From NCBI RefSeq assembly GCF_000425805.1, contig NZ_KE384455.1, positions 93,540-157,539 on the forward strand: a stretch of DNA of 64,000 nucleotides, in the 5' to 3' direction. The position numbers were made by a program, and so were the translations under genes. Under the pieces are notes generated by a model. That model ran no database searches, was not told where the DNA came from, and saw only the letters and a program-made list of their open reading frames with translations. Source of the DNA: Pseudomonas vranovensis DSM 16006 (GTDB lineage Bacteria; Pseudomonadota; Gammaproteobacteria; Pseudomonadales; Pseudomonadaceae). Below, one piece after another: positions 1 through 8,311 of the stretch (position 1 is the first letter of the stretch; the number at the start of each line of letters is the position of its first letter).

Positions 1-489
1 CTGCAAATAGGCCTCCAGGCACTCGGGGTCGAAACCGCGGAACAGGGTCTTGCTGGCAAAGTAGGCCCGCGCCTGGTCCAGGTCGTTGAACGCTTCCCGG
101 CGCCCGAGTGTTCGACCGGCCGGGGTGATCCTGTCGATAAACCCCCAGCACTTGGCCAATTGCAGGAACCAGCGCTCGGCCTGGGTCAGTACGGGCGAGT
201 CGAGCATCACCACCCCTCGGTAGCGCTCCGGACAACGCAATGCGGCGTGCAGGTGCAGCACCCCGCCCAGGGAGTGCCCCACGCCCCACACAGGTTCGGG
301 AAGTTGTTCGAGGTGGTGGATCAGCTCGTCGACCAGTGTCTGCCAGTTGTCGTCCACCGGAAAGCGCGGGTCGTGGGCATGCTGTGACAAATGGCTCACG
401 GTGTAGTCCGGACCCAGGCCGGCAAAGAGCTTGCCGTAGGTGGCCGAAGGAAAGCCGTTGGCGTGAGCGAAAAAGACCTGTTGCGACAT
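1..489 (-). CDS. Alpha/beta hydrolase, 3' end cut by window edge
   Basis: The N-terminal 163 residues of an alpha/beta-hydrolase are visible, beginning MSQQVFFAHANGFPS; the rest lies beyond the window. The nucleophile-elbow motif GHSLGG follows a VWGV strand, and the early HANG segment fits an oxyanion-hole loop. The catalytic acid and histidine would lie in the missing part. No signal peptide is seen, so a cytoplasmic esterase or hydrolase is likely, substrate unknown. It follows sixA in the same direction after 139 nt and may be the last gene of the gpsA group. The frame is not in the supplied open-frame set because it runs off the edge; I translated it by hand from the complement. Confidence 0.8.
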   Translation of the reverse strand, partial: MSQQVFFAHANGFPSATYGKLFAGLGPDYTVSHLSQHAHDPRFPVDDNWQTLVDELIHHLEQLPEPVWGVGHSLGGVLHLHAALRCPERYRGVVMLDSPVLTQAERWFLQLAKCWGFIDRITPAGRTLGRREAFNDLDQARAYFASKTLFRGFDPECLEAYLQ

Positions 490-628
490 ACCCGGCTATC
501 CGTAGGAAAAACAGGTCTCAATTGTCCGCAACTGACCAGGGCCGGGCAATGACCGTAACAGCCATCGGCGACGGCACTCCGGTCAATAGCGCCAGGCCCT
601 GTAACCCGGGTGCCCCGAGGGGCAGCCG

Positions 629-1084
629 TCAGGCGTGGGTCATGCTACGCAGGGTCATCAAGCCGGCCAGCGGCCAGTCGCCTTCGAGTTGAGCCAGGCT
701 CGCGGTGCTCATGCCTTCGGTGGCACGGGCATGGCCGTGTTGAAGGATGCCGACCAGGTTCCCTACCAGCGGTTGATGGCTGACCAGCAATACATGCTCG
801 AGGCCCAGGTTATCGAGCGCGGCAATGACCTGGCCCGGATCGGTGTCTGGCGTGAGCCAGGGCACTGTTACCACCGGCTTGCCGAAGCCCAGGGCCTCGT
901 GGACCAATGCCGCAGTTTGCTGCGCCCGCACATAGGGGCTGGCCAGGATTGCCTGCAACGGCTGGCCCAACAGCTGGGCCGCGCTGCGCACCACTTGCTC
1001 ACGACCGTGGGCCGTGAGGTTGCGCTCGGCATCGCTACGTGCGCGGGGTTCGGCTTCGCCGTGGCGCAATACCCAGAGCTTCAC
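629..1084 (-). CDS. sixA: Phosphohistidine phosphatase SixA
   Basis: This 151-residue histidine phosphatase of the phosphoglycerate-mutase-like branch begins MKLWVLRHGEAEP, where the RHG histidine (residue 8) is the nucleophile. A second histidine, in the VSHQPLVG segment near residue 104, completes the pocket. SixA proteins remove phosphate from phosphohistidine on phosphocarrier domains (ArcB HPt in E. coli, or the nitrogen PTS protein NPr). It is cytoplasmic and of normal family length. Its start overlaps the stop of the DUF4389 gene by 4 nt, so the two are translationally coupled in a gpsA-DUF4389-sixA operon. Confidence 0.92.
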   Translation of the reverse strand: MKLWVLRHGEAEPRARSDAERNLTAHGREQVVRSAAQLLGQPLQAILASPYVRAQQTAALVHEALGFGKPVVTVPWLTPDTDPGQVIAALDNLGLEHVLLVSHQPLVGNLVGILQHGHARATEGMSTASLAQLEGDWPLAGLMTLRSMTHA

Positions 1085-1428
1085 AGCTTGGGTTCCTCGT
1101 CACGCGCCGGGTGCGCTGCCGACGGCACGCTATGGGCCGCTTCACCCTCTGGAGCGCGAGGCGCCGGCCAGTCGGCAAATGGCCAGGGTTTCTGGTCGGT
1201 ATGAAACGTGCCGAAGCGGCCGATCTGTGCCAGGAACTGGCTGAGGCTGTCGCCGAAGTTCATCAGGCTGGCACTGGGTGCGCCGTAAATCAGACGGTAG
1301 ATCAACTGCACCAGCACCAGGCCGCCCAGCAGGGTTTGCGCCACTTGCCACACCAGCAAAAACACCAGCATCCACAGCACGCGCAATATGATCGACTCGC
1401 GCCGGGCCTGGTTGGGGGATTCGTTCAT
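1081..1428 (-). CDS. DUF4389 family small membrane protein
   Basis: A 115-residue protein with one strongly hydrophobic stretch near residues 13-42 (ILRVLWMLVFLLVWQVAQ and following), a middle segment ending in FLAQIGRFGTFHTDQKPWPF, and a charged, proline-rich tail. This matches the DUF4389 family, whose function is not known. The start has a good ribosome site (AGGAG, 6 nt spacing). It sits 15 nt after gpsA and overlaps sixA by 4 nt, so it is co-expressed with a phospholipid-precursor enzyme and a phosphohistidine phosphatase. That context hints at an envelope role but does not prove it. Confidence 0.85.
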   Translation of the reverse strand: MNESPNQARRESIILRVLWMLVFLLVWQVAQTLLGGLVLVQLIYRLIYGAPSASLMNFGDSLSQFLAQIGRFGTFHTDQKPWPFADWPAPRAPEGEAAHSVPSAAHPARDEEPKL

Positions 1429-1443
1429 GTGTTGCTCCTGTAC

Positions 1444-2475
1444 TCAGTTGAAACCGCTGGTGGAGATGAAGTCGACATCGGTTTTCGGCTCGGCGCGCAT
1501 CAGCAGCTCGATGACCTGGGTCAGGGTGCGACCTTCAAACAGGATCGCATGCAAGCCCGCCACCAGGGGCATGTACACCTGCACCTGTTGCGCCTTTACC
1601 TTCAGCACCTTGAGGGTATTGACCCCTTCGGCGACTTCGCCCAGGCGATTGACCGCCTCTTCCAGGCTCAAGCCTTGCCCCAGGGCGTAGCCTACCTGGT
1701 AGTTGCGGCTCTTGGGCGAGGAGCAGGTCACGATCAGGTCACCGACACCGGCCAGCCCGAGGAAGGTCATGGGGTTGGCGCCCTGGCTTACCGCAAAGCG
1801 GGTCATCTCGGCCAGCGCGCGGGTAATCAGCATGCTCTTGGTGTTCTCGCCCATGCCCAGAGCCACGGCCATGCCGGCAATGATCGCGTAGACGTTCTTG
1901 AGTGCTCCGCCCAGCTCGACGCCAAAGCGGTCGCTACTGGCGTACACGCGGAAGGTGCGCCCGTGCAGTACGGCCTGCACGCGCTGGCAAAGCGCTTCGT
2001 CTTCACTGGCCACCACGGTGGCGGTGAGGGCATGCTCGGCCACTTCGCGAGCCAGGTTGGGCCCCGACAGCACGCCGATGCGTGCTTGTGGCGCGATTTC
2101 TTCGAGAATCTGGCTCATCAGCTTGAAGCTTTGTGCCTCGATGCCCTTGGTCAGGCTGACCAGCATCTTGCCCGTGAGCAGCTGCGCATGCGGTGCCAGC
2201 ACGCTGCGCAAGGCGCTGGAGGGCAAGGCGACGAAGATCAGTTCGCAATCGTTCAACGTGGCCAGCAGGTCATTGACCGGCTCGACACCCGGGTGGATCT
2301 TCACCCCCTTGAGGTAGCGCGGGTTTTCCCGGTTGTCGCGCATGGCCTGGGCCTGTTCGGAGTCGCGCATCCATTGGCGTACCGCGATGCCGTTTTGCGC
2401 CAGCAGATTCGCCACGGCGGTACCGAAACTCCCGCCTCCCAGAACTCCAACCGGCTGCTGTTCAGTCATATCCAA
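1444..2475 (-). CDS. gpsA: Glycerol-3-phosphate dehydrogenase [NAD(P)+]
   Basis: A 343-residue cytoplasmic enzyme that reduces dihydroxyacetone phosphate to sn-glycerol-3-phosphate, the backbone for phospholipids. The N-terminal Rossmann motif GGGSFGTA (residues 13-20) binds the nucleotide, and GGALKNVYAI in the middle holds the conserved lysine. The family segment GLAGVGDLIVTCSSPKSRN follows. Length is normal. It is first in a leftward operon with DUF4389 and sixA and is divergent from the TonB receptor gene. A TATAAT -10 lies about 34 nt upstream of the start. Confidence 0.97.
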   Translation of the reverse strand: MDMTEQQPVGVLGGGSFGTAVANLLAQNGIAVRQWMRDSEQAQAMRDNRENPRYLKGVKIHPGVEPVNDLLATLNDCELIFVALPSSALRSVLAPHAQLLTGKMLVSLTKGIEAQSFKLMSQILEEIAPQARIGVLSGPNLAREVAEHALTATVVASEDEALCQRVQAVLHGRTFRVYASSDRFGVELGGALKNVYAIIAGMAVALGMGENTKSMLITRALAEMTRFAVSQGANPMTFLGLAGVGDLIVTCSSPKSRNYQVGYALGQGLSLEEAVNRLGEVAEGVNTLKVLKVKAQQVQVYMPLVAGLHAILFEGRTLTQVIELLMRAEPKTDVDFISTSGFN

Positions 2476-2508
2476 TCCGTTAAAACCAATAATAGTGGCG
2501 ACCCTCGC

Positions 2509-2514
2509 ATTATA
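2509..2514 (-). promoter_or_regulatory. Candidate -10 element of the gpsA promoter
   Basis: A consensus TATAAT reads leftward 34 nt before the gpsA ATG. No good -35 lies at the expected distance (the hexamer there is about CTGGTC), so strength is uncertain. This is the only promoter-like element I see in the 165-nt gap between the divergent gpsA and TonB receptor genes; I found no Fur-box-like palindrome there. Confidence 0.4.
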
Positions 2515-2640
2515 CGGAGCGACAAGGCCAGGACCAGCGCCACATCAGCAAATTGACGCGTACATTGCCCTGCCCGCGACTGAAAAATACTGGCCACTCG
2601 GTTAACATGCCCGGCTTTAACCCGATACCAAGGCCACGCC

Positions 2641-4752
2641 GTGTCATTTGGCCCGCCCTCCTCTCGCCCAGCTGTACTGTTGACCGCCTTGTTGAGCGCC
2701 CCTGCGGTAGCCGACGACCTGTTCGTAGACACCCAGGCCGTGCCCCAGGTACTGACTGCCACCCGGCTCAAACAGTCGCCGGCAGCCGTACCCGGCAGCA
2801 TGACCGTGCTCGACAGCACCTTGATTCGCGCCAGCGGCGCCCGCGATGTCCCTGAATTGTTGCGCCTGGTGCCGGGGATGATGATCGGCTACGGCGCCGC
2901 CAACCAGCCGACGGTCAATTACCACGGCAGCAACGTCAACGACGCCAGGCGCATGCAGGTGTTGATCGACGGTCGCTCGGTATACCGCGCGGGCCTGGCC
3001 ACGGTCGACTGGAGCGACATCCCCCTGGCCATGGAAGACATCGAGCGCATCGAGGTGTTTCGTGGCCCCAACACCGTCAGCTACGGCGCCAATGCGCTGA
3101 TGGCGGTGGTCAACATCCTTACCCGCAAACCGGCCGACAGCCACGGCACGCGCCTGAAAGTCACCCGCGGTCAGCGCGGGATCAACGACTGGTACGCAAG
3201 CCAGGGAACAGGCTGGGAAGATGGCGACCTGCGCCTGTCGCTCTCCGGCATGCAAGACGACGGCTTCGACGAAGACCGCCACGGCAATGACTACCGTGAC
3301 AGCCGCCGGCTCAATCGACTTAACCTCAGTGTCAGTCATGCCTTGGCGAGCAACCAGAGCCTGGATTGGCAACTGGCGGTCAAAGAAGGCAGCAACCAGC
3401 GCCCCTACACCTATCAGCCGGTGTTCTATGGTGTCACCGAAAATGGTGACAATTCCGATGCCAACGCCAAGAACTATGCAGGCTCGGTGCGCTGGAACAT
3501 CGATCTGAATCCCGAGCACAGCCTGTACGTGCAAGGCACGACCCAGCACTGGGAGCGCAAGCAGGTATGGCGCGCCTGTGATGCCGCGTTGTCGTTCAGC
3601 CCGCAGTTGACCCGCCTGTGGCAGCTCGACCCGAACTACGCCGAGCAGGTGGCGCGCAACATCCTCGCCCCGCTACCCCCTGCCAGCCCTGAAAAGTACG
3701 CCCTGGCAAGCGAGGCCCAGCAACAATGGCGCAACGGTGGCTCTGAACAGGTGTGTGGCGACATCGACCAGAGCACCCGGGAAACCCGCATGGACCTTGA
3801 GCTGCAGGACACCCTGAGCCTGTCCGACAGCCTGCGCCTGGTCAGCGGTGTCAATTACCGCTATGACCGGGCCGATTCGCAGACTTTCTTCAATGGCAGC
3901 CTGGACGACAGCACCTGGCGCTTGTTCGGCCACCTTGAGTGGCGTGCCAGCGAGCACTGGATCCTCCAGGGCGGAGCAATGTTCGAAGATGCCCGGCTGT
4001 CCGGCAGTTCGCTGACGCCGCGCGTGGCAGTCAACTACCTGATCACACCGCGCCATGGCTTGCGTGCGGTGTACTCCGAGGCGGTACGCTCACCCGACAT
4101 GTTCGAGAACAACGTCAACTGGAGCTACCAGGTCAATAACCTGAGCCCCGCAGCCTTCGGCCAGAACAGCGCGCGCTACTTCGTCAGGACCCGTGGGCCG
4201 GGCGACCTCGACCAGGAGCACATGCGCTCGCGAGAACTGGGCTATAACGGTTACTTCGCCGACGCCGATATCAGCGTCGACCTCAAGCTGTTCTACGACG
4301 AAATCACCGGCATGATCAGTGAGCCGCTGCGCAACAACCAATACATTGCCAGCAACAGCAACAAAGCCCGCTTCAGCGGAACCGAGGCACAGATGGACTG
4401 GCACCTGAGCCTGGCCGATCGCTTTCGCCTGACCTACGCTCACGTCGATGCCTGGGCCAGCAACGCTGCCGACCGGCAAATGAGCGCACACAACAGTGGT
4501 TCGGCCGGCTGGCTGCGCAACTGGGGCCGAGGCTGGTCCAGCGCCCTCTTCTATTACGGTGACGACGCGCTCAACCAGTACCGCTTCGAGCGGGTGGACC
4601 TGCGCGTTGCCAAGCAAATCACATGGGATCGCACCCAGCTCGAGTTGGCGGGCATGCTGCAGCAGCGCCTGGACGATGAGCCCACCAGCAACGTCGATAA
4701 CTACTACGACAGCCGTCACGTGCTGTACTTCAGTGCGGAGTTGACGTTCTGA
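2641..4752 (+). CDS. TonB-dependent outer-membrane receptor
   Basis: A 703-residue receptor of the vitamin B12/siderophore class. A GTG start gives a short signal peptide ending near PAVADD (residues 24-26). VLTATR near residue 39 resembles a TonB box. The plug follows (about residues 45-160), with VPELLRLVPGM, QVLIDGRSVY, IERIEVFRGPNTVSYGANALMAVVNI and then TRKP. The rest is a beta-barrel ending in FSAELTF with the usual terminal aromatic. There is no N-terminal signalling extension, so it is not a FecA-type transducer. The stop overlaps the next ATG by 1 nt, coupling it to a periplasmic binding protein and a hybrid kinase. The ligand is unknown; no Fur box is seen upstream. Synteny suggests the PA1613 position of P. 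aeruginosa (from memory). Confidence 0.93.
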   Translation: MSFGPPSSRPAVLLTALLSAPAVADDLFVDTQAVPQVLTATRLKQSPAAVPGSMTVLDSTLIRASGARDVPELLRLVPGMMIGYGAANQPTVNYHGSNVNDARRMQVLIDGRSVYRAGLATVDWSDIPLAMEDIERIEVFRGPNTVSYGANALMAVVNILTRKPADSHGTRLKVTRGQRGINDWYASQGTGWEDGDLRLSLSGMQDDGFDEDRHGNDYRDSRRLNRLNLSVSHALASNQSLDWQLAVKEGSNQRPYTYQPVFYGVTENGDNSDANAKNYAGSVRWNIDLNPEHSLYVQGTTQHWERKQVWRACDAALSFSPQLTRLWQLDPNYAEQVARNILAPLPPASPEKYALASEAQQQWRNGGSEQVCGDIDQSTRETRMDLELQDTLSLSDSLRLVSGVNYRYDRADSQTFFNGSLDDSTWRLFGHLEWRASEHWILQGGAMFEDARLSGSSLTPRVAVNYLITPRHGLRAVYSEAVRSPDMFENNVNWSYQVNNLSPAAFGQNSARYFVRTRGPGDLDQEHMRSRELGYNGYFADADISVDLKLFYDEITGMISEPLRNNQYIASNSNKARFSGTEAQMDWHLSLADRFRLTYAHVDAWASNAADRQMSAHNSGSAGWLRNWGRGWSSALFYYGDDALNQYRFERVDLRVAKQITWDRTQLELAGMLQQRLDDEPTSNVDNYYDSRHVLYFSAELTF

Positions 4753-5651
4753 TGCACCTTGTGCGGCGCTGGCTGTTGCTCATCTGCTTGTGGCCTCTGG
4801 GCGGACCGTGGGCCAGTGAAATCCTGCTCACCGCGAGCCAGGACGGCCCCAGCGTCGAGCAATTTGTACAAGCGCTGCGCGAACGCCGACCCGCCGACAT
4901 CGTCCGCTTCGTGCCGGTCGATGAACTTGGCCGCCCGGCCAAGCTCGACCCAACCATACGCCTGATTCTGCTCGACAGTGCCAGTCTCGAGTGGCGCCTG
5001 AGCGAAAACCCCGGGCCACCGGCCCTTGCCTTGCGCGTAAGCCGAGTGCAAGCGGAAAAACGCCTGGGCAAACTGCGTCCGGCTTACCTGAGCCTGCTCT
5101 GGAGCGACCCGCCACTGGATCGCCAATTGCGCCTGACCCGCCACCTGCTGCCCCAAGCCCGCCGCATTGGCGTGCTGTATGGCCAGCACAGCCAGTTCTT
5201 GCTCGAAGAGTTACGCCGCGCCGCCCAGCCCATGGGCCTGGAGATCGTCGCCCAGGCCTGGCCAGACTTGCGCGACAGTCGCCCTTTGCAAACCCTGCTG
5301 CAAAACAGCGATGTACTGCTGGGCATCGACGACCCCCAGCTGTACAGCCCCAAGACGGCCAAGAATCTGTTACTCAGCAGCTACGCCCGGCAAATGGCAC
5401 TGATCGGCCCCACGGCCGGGTTTGTCCGTGCCGGTAGCCTGGCCAGTACCTTGAGCGACCAGGACGACTGGTTGGCGGTGCTTGACCGCCTGCTCGACCA
5501 ATCACCCGGCAAATGGCCCCGAGCCCAGTACCCGACGCACTTCCACGTCGTCGGCAACCAGCAGGTCGCCCGTGCCCTGGGGGTTGAAACCATTGATCCG
5601 CTGGCCGCCGCGCAGGCCCTGGCCCTGGCCGAAGGAGAACGCAGACCATGA
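4752..5651 (+). CDS. Periplasmic ABC-type substrate-binding-like protein
   Basis: A 299-residue exported protein with a Sec signal peptide cleaved near GPWAS-EI (residue 23). The body alternates beta-strand and helix as in two-lobed binding proteins: ILLTASQDGPSVEQF, RRIGVLYGQHSQFLLEELRRAA, DVLLGIDDPQLYS and QMALIGPTAGFVRAGSLAS. This resembles the ABC_sub_bind (TrpX/YtrF-like) group. No permease or ATPase gene lies nearby, so it probably does not serve an ABC importer encoded here. It overlaps the receptor gene by 1 nt and the kinase gene by 4 nt, which suggests it passes a ligand signal from the outer membrane to the kinase. That role is inference. Confidence 0.82.
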   Translation: MHLVRRWLLLICLWPLGGPWASEILLTASQDGPSVEQFVQALRERRPADIVRFVPVDELGRPAKLDPTIRLILLDSASLEWRLSENPGPPALALRVSRVQAEKRLGKLRPAYLSLLWSDPPLDRQLRLTRHLLPQARRIGVLYGQHSQFLLEELRRAAQPMGLEIVAQAWPDLRDSRPLQTLLQNSDVLLGIDDPQLYSPKTAKNLLLSSYARQMALIGPTAGFVRAGSLASTLSDQDDWLAVLDRLLDQSPGKWPRAQYPTHFHVVGNQQVARALGVETIDPLAAAQALALAEGERRP

Positions 5652-7573
5652 GGCGACGCCTGAGCTGGGACATCCACACCCGCACGCAGATCATCAGCCT
5701 GGGCCCAGCCCTGTTGCTGACCTTGCTGCTGATCAGCTTTTTCACCTTCGTGCGCATTCAGGACCTGCGCCAGGAGCTCAATCACACGGGCCAACTGATT
5801 GCCAACCAACTGGCGCCGGCCTCCGAGTATGGTGTGATCGCCGGAAACGATGAAGTGCTCGAAAGCCTGATGCGCGCCACCTTGAGCATCCCACACGTAC
5901 GTTTTCTCGAGGTCCAGGACAGCAGCAACCATATCCTGGTGTATGTCGAGCAGCCGGATGAACACGCCAATCGCGCCCAGCAGGTCGAGGTGTTCCAGGC
6001 CCCCATCCGCCTGCAGCAGATTCGCCTGGACAACGACTTTCTGCACAACAGCAAACCACCGGTGAAGAACATCGGTGACGACTACCTGGGCCGGGTAATC
6101 GTCGGCATGTCCAATGACGCCTTCAGCCAGCGCCAGCAGGAGATCGTGATCAAGGCCGCGATCCTTGCCTTGTTCGCCCTGCTCTTTACCTTTCTGTTGG
6201 CCAGGCGCCTGGCCATGAGCCTGGCTAAGCCGATCAGCGAGATGGGGCATGCGGTCAAGGCCATCCAGCAAGGCGATTTCAACGCCCCTCTGCCTGTGGT
6301 CGATGACAGTGAACTGGGGCATCTGGCCCAGCACATCAACAACCTCGCCTGCGCCCTGGCCCAGGCCAGCCATGAGCAGCAGCAGGCGATGTCACAACTG
6401 ATCCAGGCCCGCGAAGAGGCTGAACAGGCGAACAAGGCCAAGTCCGATTTCCTGGCCATGATGAGCCATGAGTTGCGCACGCCCATGAACGGCGTACTGG
6501 GCATGCTGCAATTGCTGGAAACCACGGCCTTGAGCGAAGAACAGGCCGAGTACACCGAGGTGGCCAGCGAGTCGACCGGCCATCTGCTCAAAGTGATCAA
6601 CGACATTCTCGACTTCTCGCGGATCGAGCGTACCAACCTTGAGCTTGAACACATCAACTTCAATCTGGGCGAACTGATCGGCAGCAGCGTGCAGTCTTTC
6701 CAGCACCTGGCAGCCCAGCGCGGCCTGGACCTCGTCCTGCTGCTGCCACCTGGCATGGAGCAGCTTCATGTGGTGGGCGACCCGACACGCATCCGGCAGA
6801 TCCTGCTCAACCTGGTCGGCAATGCCCTGAAGTTCACCGAGCACGGCAGTGTGCGCATCGAGCCGCGCTGGCAGGTACTCGACCGCCAGTTGATCTGGTT
6901 CGGCTGTGCGGTACACGACACCGGTATCGGCATCGACAGCAAACGCCTGGAAACCATGTTCGTTGCCTTCCAGCAGGCAGACAGCTCGATCTCCCGCCGC
7001 TATGGCGGCACGGGCCTGGGCCTGTCGATTGCCCGTACCCTGGCCGAACGGATGGGCGGTACCTTGCGCGGCGAAAGCCGTGAAGGCCTGGGTTCGACCT
7101 TCACCCTGGAGATGCCGCTGGCACTGGCAGACAAGCCCTCGGCCCACGTACCCAGCCTGCTCGGCGACCCTGAAGACGAAGGTCAGGGCCGACGCATCCT
7201 GCTGGTGGAGGACAACCCGGTGAACCAGACCGTGATAGAAGCCATGTTGCGCAGCCTGGGATTCGAGGTGTGCGTGGCCGTGGACGGCGCCCAGGCAGTG
7301 ACCCAGGTCGCCCGCCAGCGCTTTGCCGCCACCCTCATGGATTGCCGGTTGCCGATTCTCGACGGCTATGAAGCCACCCGGCGCATTCGCCAGCTGCCCC
7401 AGGCCGCTGCCATGCCGATCATCGCCCTGACGGCCAATGCCCTGCAGGGCGATCGTGAACGCTGCCTCAACGCGGGCATGAACGATTACCTGGCCAAGCC
7501 ATTCAAACGGACTGATCTGCAGCAGATTCTTCTGCGATGGCTGCCCGATCAGTCAGCTGCGACTGGCGATTAA
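5648..7573 (+). CDS. Hybrid sensor histidine kinase with C-terminal receiver
   Basis: 641 residues. Transmembrane helix 1 is about residues 15-37 and helix 2 about 168-190. Between them is a CHASE8-like periplasmic domain of about 125 residues. HAMP (about 190-245) is followed by HisKA with MMSHELRTPMNG (His274). The ATPase domain has the N box NALKF (392-396), DTGIGI (424-429) and GGTGLGL (453-459). The receiver domain carries VEDN (520-523), phospho-acceptor Asp565 and Lys617. No HPt domain or DNA-binding output is present, so phosphate must go to a separate partner or the protein signals by heterodimer. The position beside fabA matches P. aeruginosa PA1611, a kinase reported to bind RetS; orthology here is inferred from synteny and layout. 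Confidence 0.95.
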   Translation: MRRRLSWDIHTRTQIISLGPALLLTLLLISFFTFVRIQDLRQELNHTGQLIANQLAPASEYGVIAGNDEVLESLMRATLSIPHVRFLEVQDSSNHILVYVEQPDEHANRAQQVEVFQAPIRLQQIRLDNDFLHNSKPPVKNIGDDYLGRVIVGMSNDAFSQRQQEIVIKAAILALFALLFTFLLARRLAMSLAKPISEMGHAVKAIQQGDFNAPLPVVDDSELGHLAQHINNLACALAQASHEQQQAMSQLIQAREEAEQANKAKSDFLAMMSHELRTPMNGVLGMLQLLETTALSEEQAEYTEVASESTGHLLKVINDILDFSRIERTNLELEHINFNLGELIGSSVQSFQHLAAQRGLDLVLLLPPGMEQLHVVGDPTRIRQILLNLVGNALKFTEHGSVRIEPRWQVLDRQLIWFGCAVHDTGIGIDSKRLETMFVAFQQADSSISRRYGGTGLGLSIARTLAERMGGTLRGESREGLGSTFTLEMPLALADKPSAHVPSLLGDPEDEGQGRRILLVEDNPVNQTVIEAMLRSLGFEVCVAVDGAQAVTQVARQRFAATLMDCRLPILDGYEATRRIRQLPQAAAMPIIALTANALQGDRERCLNAGMNDYLAKPFKRTDLQQILLRWLPDQSAATGD

Positions 7574-7636
7574 TCTGAAATTGCGGCAGTCTTATGGACT
7601 GGACAGGCCCCTCGAAAGGCCTGAAAATAAAATTTC

Positions 7637-7652
7637 AGTGCACAAGTGTACT
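7637..7652. promoter_or_regulatory. Palindromic operator candidate upstream of fabA (DesT/FabR type)
   Basis: AGTGCACAAGTGTACT is a near-perfect inverted repeat. The left arm AGTGCAC matches the complement of the right arm (AGTACAC) at 6 of 7 positions, with a 2-nt centre. It lies 133 nt before fabA. TetR-family regulators that sense acyl-CoA saturation bind palindromes of AGT...ACT type before fabAB (DesT in P. aeruginosa, FabR in enterics). Assignment to DesT is inference. Confidence 0.55.
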
Positions 7653-7784
7653 TCTTTGCCCCGTGCGCTGTGACTTTCACTACAACGCAATAGTCTATGT
7701 GTAGGCTGCCGCCCCAAGCACAAGCGTTTTGGGTCGGCCGGGAAGATTTGCCCCCTGCCGCACGGGGACTATTGAGGAGCTCGC

Positions 7785-8300
7785 ATGACCAAACAAAACG
7801 CCTTTACTCGGGAAGACCTGCTGCGCTGCAGTCGCGGTGAGCTGTTCGGCCCAGGTAACGCGCAACTGCCCGCCCCGAACATGCTGATGGTGGATCGCAT
7901 TACCCACATCAGCCAGGAAGGCGGCAAGTACGGCAAAGGTGAATTGGTCGCCGAGCTGGATATCAATCCGGACCTGTGGTTCTTCGCCTGCCACTTCGAA
8001 GGTGATCCGGTGATGCCAGGCTGCCTGGGCCTGGACGCCATGTGGCAACTGGTCGGTTTCTTCCTCGGCTGGCAAGGCCTGCCAGGCCGCGGTCGCGCCC
8101 TGGGTTCGGGTGAAGTGAAATTCTTTGGCCAGGTCCTGCCGACCGCCCAGAAAGTCACCTACAACATTCATATCAAGCGCGTCCTCAAGGGCAAGCTGAA
8201 CATGGCCATCGCCGATGGTTCGGTCAGCGTCGACGGTCGCGAGATCTACACCGCCGAAGGCCTCCGGGTCGGCGTATTCACCTCCACTGACAACTTCTAA
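7785..8300 (+). CDS. fabA: 3-hydroxydecanoyl-ACP dehydratase/isomerase FabA
   Basis: A 171-residue cytoplasmic hotdog-fold enzyme. It dehydrates 3-hydroxydecanoyl-ACP and isomerises trans-2- to cis-3-decenoyl-ACP, the branch point to unsaturated fatty acids. The catalytic His70 (FFACHFEGDPVMPGC) and Asp84 (LGLDAMWQ) are both in place. Length and sequence are typical. The ribosome site GAGGAG is well spaced. fabB follows after 11 nt, forming the standard Pseudomonas fabAB operon, and the palindrome upstream suggests control by membrane-lipid state. Confidence 0.99.
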   Translation: MTKQNAFTREDLLRCSRGELFGPGNAQLPAPNMLMVDRITHISQEGGKYGKGELVAELDINPDLWFFACHFEGDPVMPGCLGLDAMWQLVGFFLGWQGLPGRGRALGSGEVKFFGQVLPTAQKVTYNIHIKRVLKGKLNMAIADGSVSVDGREIYTAEGLRVGVFTSTDNF

Positions 8301-8311
8301 GGGTTATCCGC

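Noticed and set aside
1039..2556. 505-codon rightward frame over gpsA and the DUF4389 gene
   Set aside because: Antisense to genes with clear homology and ribosome sites; it also crosses the gpsA promoter.
2476..2640. Fur box before the TonB-dependent receptor
   Set aside because: I looked for one because such receptors are often iron-controlled; no 19-mer with a convincing match was found, so iron control is not claimed.
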